Notes: generated by a model not told the origin, from the sequence alone. A DNA stretch of 64,000 bases from Lutjanus erythropterus (GCA_020091685.1 CM034597.1:6954532-7018531); one strand, 5' to 3'; counted from the stretch's first letter, positions 50,540 to 62,667 are shown. Program-made: numbers and translations.

Positions 50540-51540
50540 ACAGGATTGTTTCGACTGATACCAATATGAGGGAGAGAGAGAAAGAAAAGTAAACTTTCAC
50601 TGGTATTCTTAATAATTATAAATACATAAAAATGAAAAAAAAATTGGTTAAAGAAAAGGAATCAAATATATGTATAATTCTGTTCATAAATTAAAAATAT
50701 AAATTAAAAAATCTGTATTATTAACATGTACCCTGATACTGATATAGACAGATATAACTGTGCTAGACCAATATCAGTCTGATATCTGCTGACCGATATA
50801 TCGGTCTGGTTCTCTACAACACCAACAAAAACATCCCTTTATTACCCATTTGACTTTTAAATGTAGAACCACATATTTTAGTATAAAAGAAATTATATAA
50901 GACTGTTAAAAATAGTTTTTAAAATTTAGTCTGACTGATACTGGATTTTTTGGGCCGATACCACTTTCAGGGATCACAAAAAAATTGGGATTGATGGATC
51001 AGCTGATATTCTTTGCTTATCTTTACTAAATGACATCAGAGCACTGAAACAATAAACTTGCACTGCATTTTATATAAGTATAAATAACTATAAATAAAAA
51101 AATGAATAAAAAAATTATCAAATATGCATGATATGCTGTCTATAAAACAAAAAAATAATACATAAAAACAATCTGCATGATGTGCTGTTAAACATCAGAC
51201 AACATATACCTCAGTACCGATATAGACTGACATAGACTGCTGCGGGAGGCTGATATCAGCCCAATAGTATCGGCTGAACAATATATCGGTCTGGTTCAAA
51301 TTTATTTTAATATGTGATGGAAACCAAAACAATAGACGAAGTGATGGAAAATCATTCTCAACTTTTTATCGGTCTGCGATCCTGCAAAAATCAATATGCC
51401 AGGCGTGTATCGGGCCGATAACATCTGCTGACTGAGATATCAGTCTGGTTCTGTACAACACCAATTTAAACAACCCTTTCTGAATGTATGACCACATATT
51501 TTAGCATGACAGAAATTATATAAAACTGTTATTAATATAT
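50540..51540. repeat. Two direct copies of a dispersed repeat with 'ATATCGGTCTGGTTC'
   Basis: GATATAGAC, CCGATATATCGGTCTGGTTC, TACAACACCAA and GACCACATATTTTAG-like phrases occur at 50740-50915 and again at 51210-51525 in the same order. These are palindrome-rich fragments of a common fish transposon. Non-coding. Confidence 0.6.
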
Positions 51541-51699
51541 ATATTTTTTTAATTTGAGGTGTTTTTTTTAGAAAACGGCATGTGATGCCATGTTGATCAA
51601 ATGATTACACAGTAACCCACAGTGGTGTGTTTTTTAGAACAAGACCAGATCTGATGCCCATTTTTTTCCCAGCCTCCATCACGTAGGCTACTGTACGAA

Positions 51700-52060
51700 T
51701 ACAGGCTGAGCATCAGCGTGTCATTTACAGTAAGGAGATGAGTAATGCAGCCAACAATATGCCCAGTCTTGACGCCGCACCTTCGGCTACATCATTATTT
51801 CCTATTAATTACTCTCCGACCAAATGCCTTGAGAAGCGGAGCTGCAGCAGTAGGTGTGACGGGGGAACCGGTCAGGGAGCAGCTGCCCTGCATCCCGCCG
51901 GGCTCACACTGACCTCCTTTTTTTTTTTTACATCACTAAACTGGAGGCTTGACAAGCAGCCGTGTAGGAGCACAACAGAGGCTTTTGATTTGGATGAGGG
52001 GAGAAATGTAGAATATGAGCCAGAAATGACGAGTCAGGCGGGATTTTCGGTATAAAAATC
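51700..52060. promoter_or_regulatory. Candidate CNE, with a 105-codon open frame
   Basis: A unique block with CATTATTTCCTATTAATTAC, a paired-homeodomain-like core, and CpGs. The + frame 51738-52055 starts MSNAANNMPSLDAAPSATSL and is open for 105 codons. It has no domain I know, includes a poly-Phe run from a T tract, and has no clear splice context. I favour regulatory DNA over a gene but keep it for checking. Confidence 0.3.
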
Positions 52061-52479
52061 AGAGCTTAACGTGTCTGTTTTTTTGGGGCCTCGTGTCTGC
52101 ACTGATCCATCATATTACAGCCGGACTGCTGGAACCGCTTTAATGCGGACTCCCATCCACACTCATCCAGTCACATTTTGTCCATGTTTGTCCCACATCC
52201 CCCCTTTCCACACACACACACAACACATGTAGCCTTCAAATCCTGCGATCATTCACACAAAAAGTGAGTATTTGCGTGTGTGTTTGTGCGCAGTAATCAC
52301 TTAGACTGATGTGAGGCGGCTCTGTGGGATTAAAAAGTGTTTAGTAACCACTGGGCCCGTGAGCTGTATGAGCTGTATGGGTTGATGAGACTGTGTAGTT
52401 TCACGGTGGGACGGTAGGGGGCGCTGCTCGTTTCGCTCTGAGAGCCACAAGGAGAGGAAACACATTGAAGAAACACTGA

Positions 52480-54590
52480 AACAGATAACAAACAACAATA
52501 ATAATGAAATAAATGGAACAAAAATAGAATAATAGCAGGAAATTAAGGTTGTAATTTGATAAAATAAAAGCCATGGATTCAGCACAGTCACTGCTGAATA
52601 TTGCATTTTATTTTTTGCACCTTTTCAAGCTCTCTGAGCCTTTTTGTTCAGTTTATTGTGATGTTTTTAGATAAAGCTAATAGGCTACAACATTCCTGGA
52701 ATGATCTCCTGCAGCATGGACACATTTACCTTCTTTTTTAGCAGGCTGGAGGACAGTGAGGTAGTGGTTACACTGAAAAAGCGAACAGTAATAATGAAAT
52801 AAATGTAAGAATAGTAAAATAATAGGAAATTAAGACGCTAATTTGACTAAATCAAGGATATGGATTCACTGCAGAATGCTGCATTTTATTCCTTTGGTCT
52901 TTTGCACCTTTTCAAGCTGTCTGAGCGTCTCTTGTTCAGTTTATTGTGATGTTTTTAGGTATTACTGATATTCCTGGAATGATCTCCTGCAAACTGGGTG
53001 GATTTTCCATCTCTTGCAGGCTTACACTGTAATTGCAAACGATACTAATGAAATAAATGGAACAAAAGTAAAATAATGAAATTAAGGTAGCAATTTTGCA
53101 AAATAAAAGTCATAGATTCACTGCAGAATGCTGCATTGGGTCTTTTGCACCTTTTAAAGCTGTCTGAGACATTCCTCTTCAGTTTATTGTGATGGTTTTA
53201 GATTATACAGATTGGCTACAACATTCCTTGATTGATTTCCTGTAGTCTGGACGGATTCCCCTTCTTCCTGTGCAGCCTGTAGGACAGTGAGCGACTGATT
53301 ACACTGGAGTAGCTAACAATACTAATGAAATAAATGGAACAAAAGTCAAATAATAGCAATTTTTAGGGTAATAAATGTCATAATTTTGCTAAATTAAAGT
53401 CCACTGTGAAATATTGCATTTTATTTATTCATGTATTTATTTATTTTTGCACCTTTTCAAGCTGTCTGATCCACTCCTGCTCAGTTTGTTGTCATGTTTT
53501 TAGATATTAGGCCCACTGATAGGGTATAACACTCCAGGAATGATCTCTTGCAGTCTGGTTAAATTTCACTTCTTCTGCAGGATGAAGGAAATACATGGCA
53601 AACAATAAGAAAGAAATAAAGGGAACAAAAGTAAAATAACAGCAGGAAATGAAGGTGCTAATAAAACAAAAACAGCAGAATGTTGCATTTGATGTCATTT
53701 TGGGGAGGTTTTACACCATTTTAATTTGTCCTGAGACATTTTTATCAGTTTATTGTGATGTTTTTACATATCCCTGACAGGCTATACAACATTCCTGGAA
53801 TGACCTCTTGCAGCCTGGACAGATTTCCCTTCTGAACGATGAAATAAATGGAACAAAAGTAAAAGAGCAGCAGGAAATGAAGATGGTAATTTGACAAAAT
53901 AAAAGTCATGTAGCCACTGCAGAATCTTGCATGGGGTATCTTGCACATTTTCAAGCTGTCTGAACCATTTTTGTTCACTTTATTGTGATATTTTTAGATA
54001 TTACTGATAGGCTACAACATTCCTTGAATGATCTCCTGCAGTCTGAACAGATTTCCCTTCTTTTTCTGGAGACTGGAGGACAGTGAGCTTGTGGTTATAT
54101 TGAAATAGAAAGCAATGATAATGAAAGGAGCAAAAGGAAAATAATAGCAGGAAATCAGGGTGATAATTTGACATGCATTCAGCATAATCACGGTATAATT
54201 TTATTTCATTTCATGTTTGGTAAATTGCAGCTTTTCAAGCACTCTGTTTTTGTTCAGCTTATTGTGATGTTTGACTGATACAACAACGGATTCCCCCTCT
54301 TTTGCAGGCTGAAGGACACTGAAACAGCAAACAATAGTAATTAAATAAATGGAACAATAGTAAAATAATAGAAAATTAAAGTGGTAATTTGATAAAATAA
54401 AAGTAATGGATTCACCACAGAATGTTCCATTTCATATTTTGGGTCTTTTGCACCTTTTCAAGCTGTCTGAGTCATTTTTGTTCAGTTTCTTGTGATGTTT
54501 TCTGATAGGTTACAACATTCCTGGAATGCTCCAGCAGCCTCGACGGATTCCCCCATATTCTTTTTCAGGTTGGAGGACAGTGAGCTCCAA
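52480..54590. repeat. Degenerate tandem array, about eight units of 220-290 bp
   Basis: Using the phrase ATGAAATAAATGGAAC as anchor, units lie at about 52503, 52794, 53048, 53325, 53611, 53839, 54121 and 54341. Each continues through AAAGTAAAATAATAGCAGGA, GCATTTTATT, TTTTGCACCTTTTCAAGC, TTCAGTTTATTGTGATGTTT, CATTCCTGGAATGATCTCCT and TGGAGGACAGTGAG. Several units keep TTCCTGGAA or TTCCTTGAA. Copies have drifted and shortened. No open frame is shared between units, so it is satellite-like rather than coding. Confidence 0.88.
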
Positions 54591-56160
54591 AGCATGACTT
54601 CCAGACCTCCTTTAAAAGGCCTCATTTTTAAAGGTGATTCCTCTCTATTTTTATGAATCTGCTGTGGCCACTGAAAGCTGCACATCCCCGCCTTTGCGCT
54701 CAGGACGCACAAGTCTGCAGGAGCTGCTGCACAGATCGTCTCAACATAATCAAACACATCCCAGAACAAAAAAAAAAAAAAAAAAAAGGAAAAAAAAATC
54801 TTTGCCTTTGTCGCATTTGAGGCAGAAATTTAATTACAACCGCGGGTGTATGCATGCAGGCAGTGGAAGAAAAAAAAATAGCAGGCGACAAATGAATATA
54901 CAGAGCAAATGACAAAACATGAGGGGGAATAACTGACAGATGAAAAGACAGAGGATGTGCAGCTAACAGGCAAAACGCGCCGGTACAAAGCCGCGCACAC
55001 CTTTGAGAGCAAGAGTTTGTTTTATTGCACTTCTCCCGGGTTGCATCTCCTGTCGATTTGCAGAGAAAGAAGGGGGGATAAGTGAACATGCCCTGTTTAA
55101 GAAACAAACATGCAGATTAGATGGGATTCTGACAACAGGCTCAGACTTCATGTCCCACAGCTCATATCTCAACAATGAAAAACACAGGGTTGGAAAATCC
55201 ACTCAACACTTACCGTCACTCTGCAGAAGAGAAATAAATGCAAATAATGAGGTGGCATCTGGAAAATAAATAGACAAACTGATAGAAACTCTGGTCCGCT
55301 TAAGACCCAATGGGTGGCACTAAAAATCTTTATTTAGGCGAGGCGTTTCAAGGGGAAAAACACAAAATACACATAGTGTGATAAACGTGAATTTGACGGA
55401 TTTGGTGCACAGGTATTATTATGTTTTATTTCTAAAATAGAAATTAAACCCCAAAAAGTCTGTCTTTATATGACGCACGGTGGATTTGGGCGTCGCCAGC
55501 AGGAAGCCTCTCAAAGAAGAAAGAAAAATCAGACCTCACAAGGCACGTGTAACATTTACTTCAAGTGTGTGGAGATGTCACCTGTTCTGTGGTACCATGC
55601 TACATGTCAGCAGCAGCAGCCTCCACTCTCTCTGCTCCACTGTGGACTGCCACAGCAGGCCCGCGTTACACACTGATCACACCCACACACTCACCTTATA
55701 GGCTACACACACACATTCATACTGCAGCTGGACCGACTCCTCAGGCCGGGACAGACAAATCCGCTATGAGGATGTGATGTACTTTAAAGAAGGAATATCA
55801 TTTATGTTGTGGATTGTGTGTGTAATCATCTACCAGTGGTTATTTAACCGGTGTGCATCAGATGCTCATTGCTTTTGGAGTTAAAACACAAACAAGCGAA
55901 CAAACAAACAAACTAAAAAACTAATTAACTAACTATAAATAAATAAAACTTTTTTTTTTTTAAGAATTGTCCTTTCTTGTCTACAGACTTAAGAGTTTTT
56001 TTTAATTAGCAAAAGACATGAATACTATAACTAATCAGTTAAAGAATAATAGTTGCAATTTAAATGTGTAAAACACATTTAAATTGCAAATACATATACA
56101 AGAATGAGATGGAAACAGAGAGAGAGGAAAATCTTTAAAAAAAAAATAATTAAAACGGTT
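54591..56160. other. Intergenic DNA, mixed
   Basis: Partly unique (54600-55300, with CpG-rich GCAAAACGCGCCGGTACAAA near 54970) and partly AT-rich (55780-56150). An A-run lies at 54769-54787. Short frames lack support. No gene assigned. Confidence 0.35.
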
Positions 56161-56164
56161 TTAA

Positions 56165-56463
56165 AAAAAGTCACGTGACGCTTAATTTACGTCATGACGT
56201 CGCGTAAATCCAGGAAGTACAGGTAAATGGCGCGGGATTTAGGTTGCCGTCGCACAAAGAAGGGCATAAAATACTGTTTTGAACCTGTTTCAGATCCTCC
56301 ACTGCGGCTGTAACAGTTAATTATAATCATAGGCTGATTAATGCGGAATATCGCGATAGTTTGCAAAGTTAGTGTCAATGCGTTCAGTTCGCGCGAGTGT
56401 TCTCTGGATTTCTTCATGTGGACGTTGGTGAAGCTTCTGACCGAAAGAAAGCATCTGCACAAG
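56165..56463 (+). promoter_or_regulatory. Unassigned CpG-rich promoter with possible first exon
   Basis: About 20 CpG in 300 bp, against sparse CpG around it. In 70 bp it stacks a perfect E-box palindrome GTCACGTGAC (56170-56179), a CRE/ATF half TTACGTCA (56187-56194), a near-CRE TGACGTCG (56195-56202), an ETS site CCAGGAAGTA (56210-56219) and an E2F-like TGGCGCGGGA (56228-56237). No TATA box. Downstream, ATG at 56416 opens MWTLVKLLTERKHLHK, which runs in phase 0 to a donor CACAAG|GTAAAAC at 56463. I do not recognise the peptide and find no following exon in the window. It may be the start of an unannotated gene, a lncRNA, or a divergent promoter. Confidence 0.4.
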
Positions 56464-56821
56464 GTAAAACCACTCCACACCAGGGGCACAGTGGGGGGTA
56501 AAACCAAGTAAACTCAGTTCATCCACCTCTTTGGAATGAGGCTGAGAGATTAACATCAATATATCATTAAGCTAATGAGGGTAACAAGGTGTTTAAACGA
56601 CAGTTTATTCACAGTTTGTTCTGTATTTACCACTGTACACCTGCACTTCTGACTTTACCCCTTTCCCACATAAAAGAAAGGGCCACATCTTCCTACAGTA
56701 CAGATCCTTCTCCAGTGGTTCCCAAAGTGAGGGTCAAGACCCCCAACAATGATAACACTGAAGAGTCATGAGATATTTAGGGATAACAAAGAAGTACTGG
56801 AAGTACTGGATAGTTTTGTCT

Positions 56822-57114
56822 TGAGCTGCAACAATTATTAATCAACTATGAAATTGATTGCCAATCATTTTGATAATCAATTAATTGTTTTGAGTCATAT
56901 TTTCATTAAAATGTCCAAATTCTCTGATTTGAGCTTTTTAAATATGAATAATAATAATAATAATGATGATCTTTACTCATCTGAATATCTTTGAGGATTT
57001 GAGGACATCATTTGAGAATTTTTCCCCATTTTATGACATTTTATGGATTAAATAAGTAATTGATTAATTAAAAAGATAATCAGTTATGAAAATAATCATG
57101 AGTTGCAGCTCTGG
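56822..57114 (-). repeat. GCTGCAACTAA family, near full-length inverted copy
   Basis: Reads from GAGCTGCAACAATTATTAAT to CATGAGTTGCAGCTCTGG, with the internal TGAGGACATCATTTGAGAAT block in reverse orientation to the 57714 and 58105 copies. An (ATA)n run sits inside. Confidence 0.7.
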
Positions 57115-57298
57115 TTTGACCTCTTTGGATCTAATTTACTTAAATCAATCTGAACTGCTCGCAGATCATAGACAAGAAATTGGTAACAAGAGGTCACAAA
57201 CAGACATGGCTTCATTTCAAACTCCACCTCCACACCAAAAATGTGTTTTGCCTATTGTTGCTCCGTTAGTTTCACCTTCATACTTCAGAATGATGTCA

Positions 57299-57700
57299 GC
57301 AGTGGTGGAAAGAGCAGTGAAAATCTGTACTCGGTCTGTACTCTTCAGTCTAAATTACTCTCCAACTTCTCTGTCCTGGTTAGTGGTCACCTCTCCAGAC
57401 CTGTGCCTGCTCCACTTCTTTTTCTTTTTCTCTGTCATGGGTTCTTCAAAGGGCCATTTGTGATCTGATCACCTTATTGGCCACAAAAATACAATTAAAA
57501 AGTTTGGATATTGATTCAAATTGTACTCAGTATGTAGTTATGATTTTAAAAGTAACAATATAGATTGTATAGTGTGATTTATACATATGTACAAGTACAG
57601 CTACAGACTTGAAAAAATACACTTAAGAACACAAACTACCCACCAAAATGACTTAATTTCAGTAATTTGAGTACTTGTACTTATGTACTTCCACCCCTGG
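57299..57700. mobile_element. TIR element with CAGTGGTGGAA ends
   Basis: GCAGTGGTGGAAAGAGCAG at the left and TATGTACTTCCACCCCTGG at the right are inverted relatives, with GAGTACTTGTACTTATGTAC inside. Same family as 24152-24838. Confidence 0.6.
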
Positions 57701-57713
57701 CTGTATGTGCAGA

Positions 57714-57955
57714 GAAGTCGATTATTTTCTTGATTAGTAGTTGTTTGGTCCATCCAGTGTTGAGATGAAAACATGAAAATGTTGATCAGTGTTTCCCAAA
57801 GCCCAAGATGACGTCCTCAAATGTCTAGTTTTGCTCACAACTCAAAGATATTCAGTTTACTGACACAAACGTACTATAGAAACACTTTGACACTTGATGA
57901 CAGTTTTTACATTCATCTGTTGAAAGTGGAAAGTTTAAGATGTACATTAAGTCTG
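57714..57955 (+). repeat. GCTGCAACTAA family, partial copy
   Basis: GTTTGGTCCATCCAGTG, TGTTTCCCAAAGCCCAAGAT and TCAAATGTCTAGTTTTGC are in family order; the left end is missing. A long T run follows at 57958-57979. Confidence 0.65.
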
Positions 57956-57957
57956 AT

Positions 57958-57979
57958 TTTTTTTTTTTTTTTTTTTTTT
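57958..57979. repeat. Poly-T tract
   Basis: Uninterrupted run of about 22 T. Confidence 0.95.
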
Positions 57980-58104
57980 GCATCACAAGTAGTTTGAGCC
58001 AATCATTGTTGAATATGCATCAGTAACACATGAGATGTGGAAACTTGGGTCCTCCAATGCAAATCCACAGAGTATTTACAGCAAAAAATGAGACCTGTAG
58101 TGTA

Positions 58105-58418
58105 GGGCTGCAACTAATGAAACATTTTCTTCATTAACTGTCCAGTTGTTTGGTCCATAAAATGCCATAAAATTATGAAAAATGTTGATCAGTGTTTCAG
58201 TGATGTCCTCAAATGTCTTGTTTGTCCACAACCCAAATATATTCAGTTAGAGGATTGAAGAAACCAGAAAATATTCATATTTGAGAAGCTGAAGACAGGT
58301 TTTGGACATTTCCTCTTAAAAAATGACTCCAAATGATTAATCGATTATCAGAATAGTTGGTGATTAATTTAATAGTTGGCAACAAATCCATAAATCGACC
58401 AGTCTTTGAAGCTCTATT
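58105..58418 (+). repeat. GCTGCAACTAA family, full-length copy
   Basis: From TAGGGCTGCAACTAATGAAA to TTTGAAGCTCTA, so both termini are kept as inverted repeats. Confidence 0.75.
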
Positions 58419-58497
58419 ATTGTGTCCTCTGGTTAAACTTTTGAAACAAACAATATTTGCAGATTCTGGATTGTTCTGTGAGGGAGAAGGAGTAGAC

Positions 58498-58862
58498 TAG
58501 AGCTACAGTGATTAAGTGGATAAAAGACTATTAAATTAATCGTCAACCACTTTGATAAGCGATTAATCATCTTGAGTCTTTTTTTTTTAAGTTAAAGTCA
58601 AAATTCTCTGATTTCACCTCAAATATGAATATTTTCAGGTTTCTTTGCTCCTGAATATCTTTGGAAATGTGGACAAAACAAGACATTTGAGGATGTCACC
58701 TTGGTGTTTGGGAAACACTGATCAACATTTTTCACCATTTTGTGACTTTTTATAGACCAAACGACTGATCGATTAGTGAGGAAAACGATTTGATAGATTA
58801 ATTCATAACTAAAATGAATGGAGAAAATAATAATAATAATAATCATTAGTTGCAGCCCTAGA
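58498..58862 (-). repeat. GCTGCAACTAA family, full-length inverted copy
   Basis: From TAGAGCTACAGTGATTAAGT to CATTAGTTGCAGCCCTAG, the reverse orientation of the neighbouring 58105 copy, so the two could form a large inverted pair. Confidence 0.75.
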
Positions 58863-59219
58863 GTAGATGTTTTTTTTTTTTTAAAAACAAACTAATTACT
58901 TGAACTTCCACTTCAATTGAAAACCTATATCAGGCACACATTATTTTCAGATCTTTTTAGTGTTTCTAAGCCATAAAGGTTGGGAACCACTGCCTTGGTC
59001 TGTGAGAATGAGCTGTAACACATCGGCGGATAACAAGCACATAATTGTTGATTTTCTGAACTAAGAATGTGAGCTTCTTTAAACTGAGAATTAGTTTTCT
59101 TGCACCCCAGTAAACCACTAATGAGGCTGCCCTGAACATTGAGAGTGATTTCCTCCTAACCTGTGGACCAGTGTGAAGTCATCTTTATACTACACTTAAT
59201 ACTCTGCATTTTTGTGCCC

Positions 59220-60750
59220 AATTTCCCACTCTGTGAACTGTAACCGTATGTTGACGGCGGCGTCCCCGCAGGCCTGGGCGTTACGTGCTGCTGTGCATCA
59301 AATCTCCCCGGCCGGCAGCCTCATTATTCAATTCTCCTCCACTATCCAAGGTTGATCTAATCACCAGATCAACAAGCGGGATGTGTGAGAGAACAAATAA
59401 TGGAGACAAAATGAACAAATGATTAGTATGCTGTGAAAAGTACAATACGTTTCTTATTTAGCATTTAGATAACTATCTATCCTGAGGAGCAAGCTTCAAA
59501 GTTGAACTCAGTTTAGGCGAGGGGGATTAATTCTCTCTACTGCATGCTTCATTGAATCTCTCATTACCAAACTTTGTCTGTATTGATGTTAGATTTGATT
59601 GAAGATTAGAGCATTTAGCAAATCTTGCTTTTCCGCATGTATCAGGCTTTTTCAAGCGCGGCGCACCGCTCGCTGGTCAATACCCTCACTTTTATCCAGT
59701 GTCTGCTTCATTTAAACTTAATCAACTCCATCAATGAACTGGAACAGCGAAACGTCCCCTGGAACAATAGCTTTTGTTGGATAATGCTTTGGTCTTATTC
59801 CCAACCGGGTGGCGATAAACCTAAAATTACACTATGATGAACTATTTCAATCAATATGATAATGGAAATTGGCTTGGGTGACTCTTTGCAGGGCTTAAGG
59901 AGGCAGGCTAAAGCCTATGTGACATTAATACATCTCCATGCTCTCTCCCTGCTGTTGCAACCCCCTACCTCACTTTATTGTCCCATCTTTTCAGTGACAT
60001 TGACTGCACCATATTGCAAAGCGCCTGGTAGTTTAATGATCTATCTGCACCAGGGAATGCTTGTGTTGAAATGGATGCACGAGCTGACGGTCTCATGCAT
60101 TGTTTTCCAACTAAATTATAGGCTCTATACTTTGTTTCCTGTAGTGGCTCAGCGGGGTGTAGATCAATCATTGATGGCACTGTTGTAAAGCAGCTACAGC
60201 GTGGCTTTTGCTGCTCATTTGGACATTTTGTCCTTGTGTGGGATCCGGTGCCTGTTATGGGCTACAGTTCATCATATTTATACTGCTACCAAAAGACCAA
60301 TTTCGCAGGCCTTAGCAGGGAAAACGCATGCTTCCCATCTGTTGCATACTAATAAATATGCCACCTTCTGGGACAATCCAGGAGTGATCATGATGATCAA
60401 CTGCCAAGTGGTATGACTTACCATAAACCTGTTTATTTGAAAAGTTTCCCCTCAGCCAATAATTGTCAAATTTATTTCAGCATCTATTATCATTTTCTGA
60501 AGTGATTTATAAAGCAGGCGCAGTTGTTTTCCTTTCCGCACCTTTCAGAGTCATTTCATTATCATTTCTGAAGCCGGCGTTGGCACACGCGACGAGACGG
60601 ATGCCTTTGTGTTGTTTCACACAGAAGTGAGCAGTTATTACTGGAGCTGAAAGTCCCAGCTGTCCTTTAGCAGGGAGTCACTGATCAGCCCCGTCTCCTG
60701 TGAATGACACGCACTGATGGAGTCGCTGGTGATGTTTTCACAATCACAGG
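59220..60750. promoter_or_regulatory. Largest repeat-free island of the right half, candidate CNE cluster
   Basis: About 1.5 kb of unique balanced DNA between two repeat clusters. Phrases include GCCTCATTATTCAATTCTCC, CATTTAAACTTAATCAACTC, ACAATAGCTTTTGTTGG (SOX-like) and CATACTAATAAATATGCC. Three + strand open frames (59625-59837, 59856-60188, 60201-60416) follow one another. They have no domain, no shared reading frame logic and no good splice sites between them, so low stop density here probably reflects conserved regulatory sequence rather than coding. Confidence 0.4.
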
Positions 60751-60929
60751 CATTTATTTGTAATTGTATTTAAACCAACAGCAGTTGAAGAGAGGGAATG
60801 TCTTCACCTGTGGTAGGACTAAGAAAAAACATGTTTCAGGTATTCAGTTTCAGTAAACTGACATGTTACATACAGATTCAACTAGGATTTCTCTTTTGTG
60901 CAAGCAGCTTCTTACAATCCATAGTTATA

Positions 60930-61217
60930 AGAGCTACAATGAATAATAGACTATTAAATTAATCATTAACTACTCTGATAATTGATTGATCTCATTGAGT
61001 CATTTATTTAAGAGAGAAGTAACCAGATTTTCAGATTTCAGCTTCTTAAATGTGAATATTTTCTGTCTTCTTTACTCTTCTCTGAAAGTAAACTGGATAT
61101 ATTTGGGTTGTGGACAAAACAAGACATTTGAGGACATCACCTGACATTTTATTGACCAAACAATTAATCGATTAGTGTAGAAAATTATCAACAGATCGAT
61201 CGGTAATGAAAATAAAC
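60930..61217 (-). repeat. GCTGCAACTAA family, inverted copy
   Basis: Reads AAGAGCTACAATGAATAATA ... GACATTTGAGGACATCACCT ... ACCAAACAATTAATCGATTA, the reverse of the family. Confidence 0.65.
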
Positions 61218-61229
61218 GTTACTGGTAAG

Positions 61230-61296
61230 ACTTGAAAAATAGGTCCAAACGTGGAGCAGATGGACGTGGAGCTCCATGTTTGGACCTGTTTTTCAA
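61230..61296. repeat. Hairpin, about 26-bp arms
   Basis: GAAAAATAGGTCCAAACGTG and CATGTTTGGACCTGTTTTTC are near-perfect inverted repeats around a 13-18-base loop. The same phrase (GTTGAAAAACGGGTCCAAAC) is found at 62739 inside another repeat, so this is repeat-derived. Confidence 0.6.
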
Positions 61297-61399
61297 CTGA
61301 CAAGATTGTGACAGGATGAATCAATGAAAAAAATCTTTATGTTTGTTGTCAGGTGGTGACCAGTGGCTGGAGTAATAATGACAGGAGTGGTATAAAGAG

Positions 61400-61640
61400 C
61401 GAGAAAGTCAGGTGAGTGGGACAAACAAACACAGGACTTTCACAGAGGAGACTGGACTTCCTGGTTAAAGAACAATTAAAGTTTTCACTTACATAAGGTC
61501 AAGTACATGACTTGCATCACATGACTTGTGTAATATAGTTATTTTAACCCAAACCATAATATTTTTCCAAACCTAACAAGGTAGTTTCGGTGCTTAAACC
61601 TAAGCAACTGCAACAATTTCAACCACGTGTTTAATGAACG
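61400..61640. repeat. Dispersed repeat, CTTTTACCCAGGAGAC family
   Basis: GACTTTCACAGAGGAGACTG, TAACCCAAACCATAATATTT and GGTGCTTAAACCTAAGCAAC appear in family order. Confidence 0.55.
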
Positions 61641-62660
61641 TACTTAAGGTCTGATATGCCTGTCATTGCCAGTACTCTCCACCAGTCATTTATGGCATTT
61701 TGGAAGTGATTGGCAACCGACCTGTCTGGTACTTTAGCTTTGACTACACATTGGTTTGAACATAATCTTATGCAAACTCTTAAATAGTGGCCAGGGCTCT
61801 TTATTTACTGGAGCTGCAGAGACAACTTGACATGTCAGTCAGAGTTTCCTTCATAAAACTTTGTCACGGGAAGATTTCTGAAAATGTAAAAACTCATTGA
61901 AAAGTAGGAAATCCTTTAAAATAACAAACGTGTATGACATAATAACAATGCTCTCTCTTAAGTCTATTAAAGTCAATAAAAACTGTAAATTTAAATATGG
62001 CAGGAGTCCTCTCAGCTACAGTGTGCTGTCACTGGTGACTGAAGTTGTCCTGTAGCAGTGCTGGAAATTAGAACTGTAATCTCATCTATATATCTTTGAG
62101 AAATTATGCTGAAAGTTACAGTGATCATATGCAGGATTAATAATTCAAGTAGCTTAACATTTAAGGATTACACTGGTGTTTTTGCATGGTTTTGCTCATT
62201 TGCTACAAATCTCAAATCTGCTGATAGATTTAATTGTGACAGTGGGGAAACTGGTTTGCGTTTCATCACAACATCACAAAAACACCAATAGATGCACTTA
62301 CCTTGCACTTTGAAACAAATGAGTCAGACCAGACCAGTTGGGCCCACCCTTGACCAGGAAGGAGTGGTTACAGTACATGAGGATAAGGTGCTTCTGCATT
62401 ACCTGTTTAAAAACTTAATGGCTTGTGAACCGAATGAAACCTTGGATCTATTTTTAGTGAAAATCGTGTCCCAGATGGCAGCAGTTTAAATGATGGGACA
62501 AGGGGGTTCCTCTGGTCATCCACAACATTGTTTGTCTTCTTTTTCGTTCTATTTCTGTATTCTATAGTTGGTAACATAAACCCCAGCAGTTCTCTGGCCC
62601 TTGTGGCAGTTTTTATCTCTTTTCCAGTCTTTTCTGTGCCTCAGTAGTGTTGCAAGACTA
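61641..62660. other. Intergenic DNA, nothing recognised
   Basis: AT-rich non-coding stretch with two adjacent short + frames (62106-62291 and 62292-62489) that lack domains and splice context. Confidence 0.4.
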
Positions 62661-62667
62661 ACAAACA

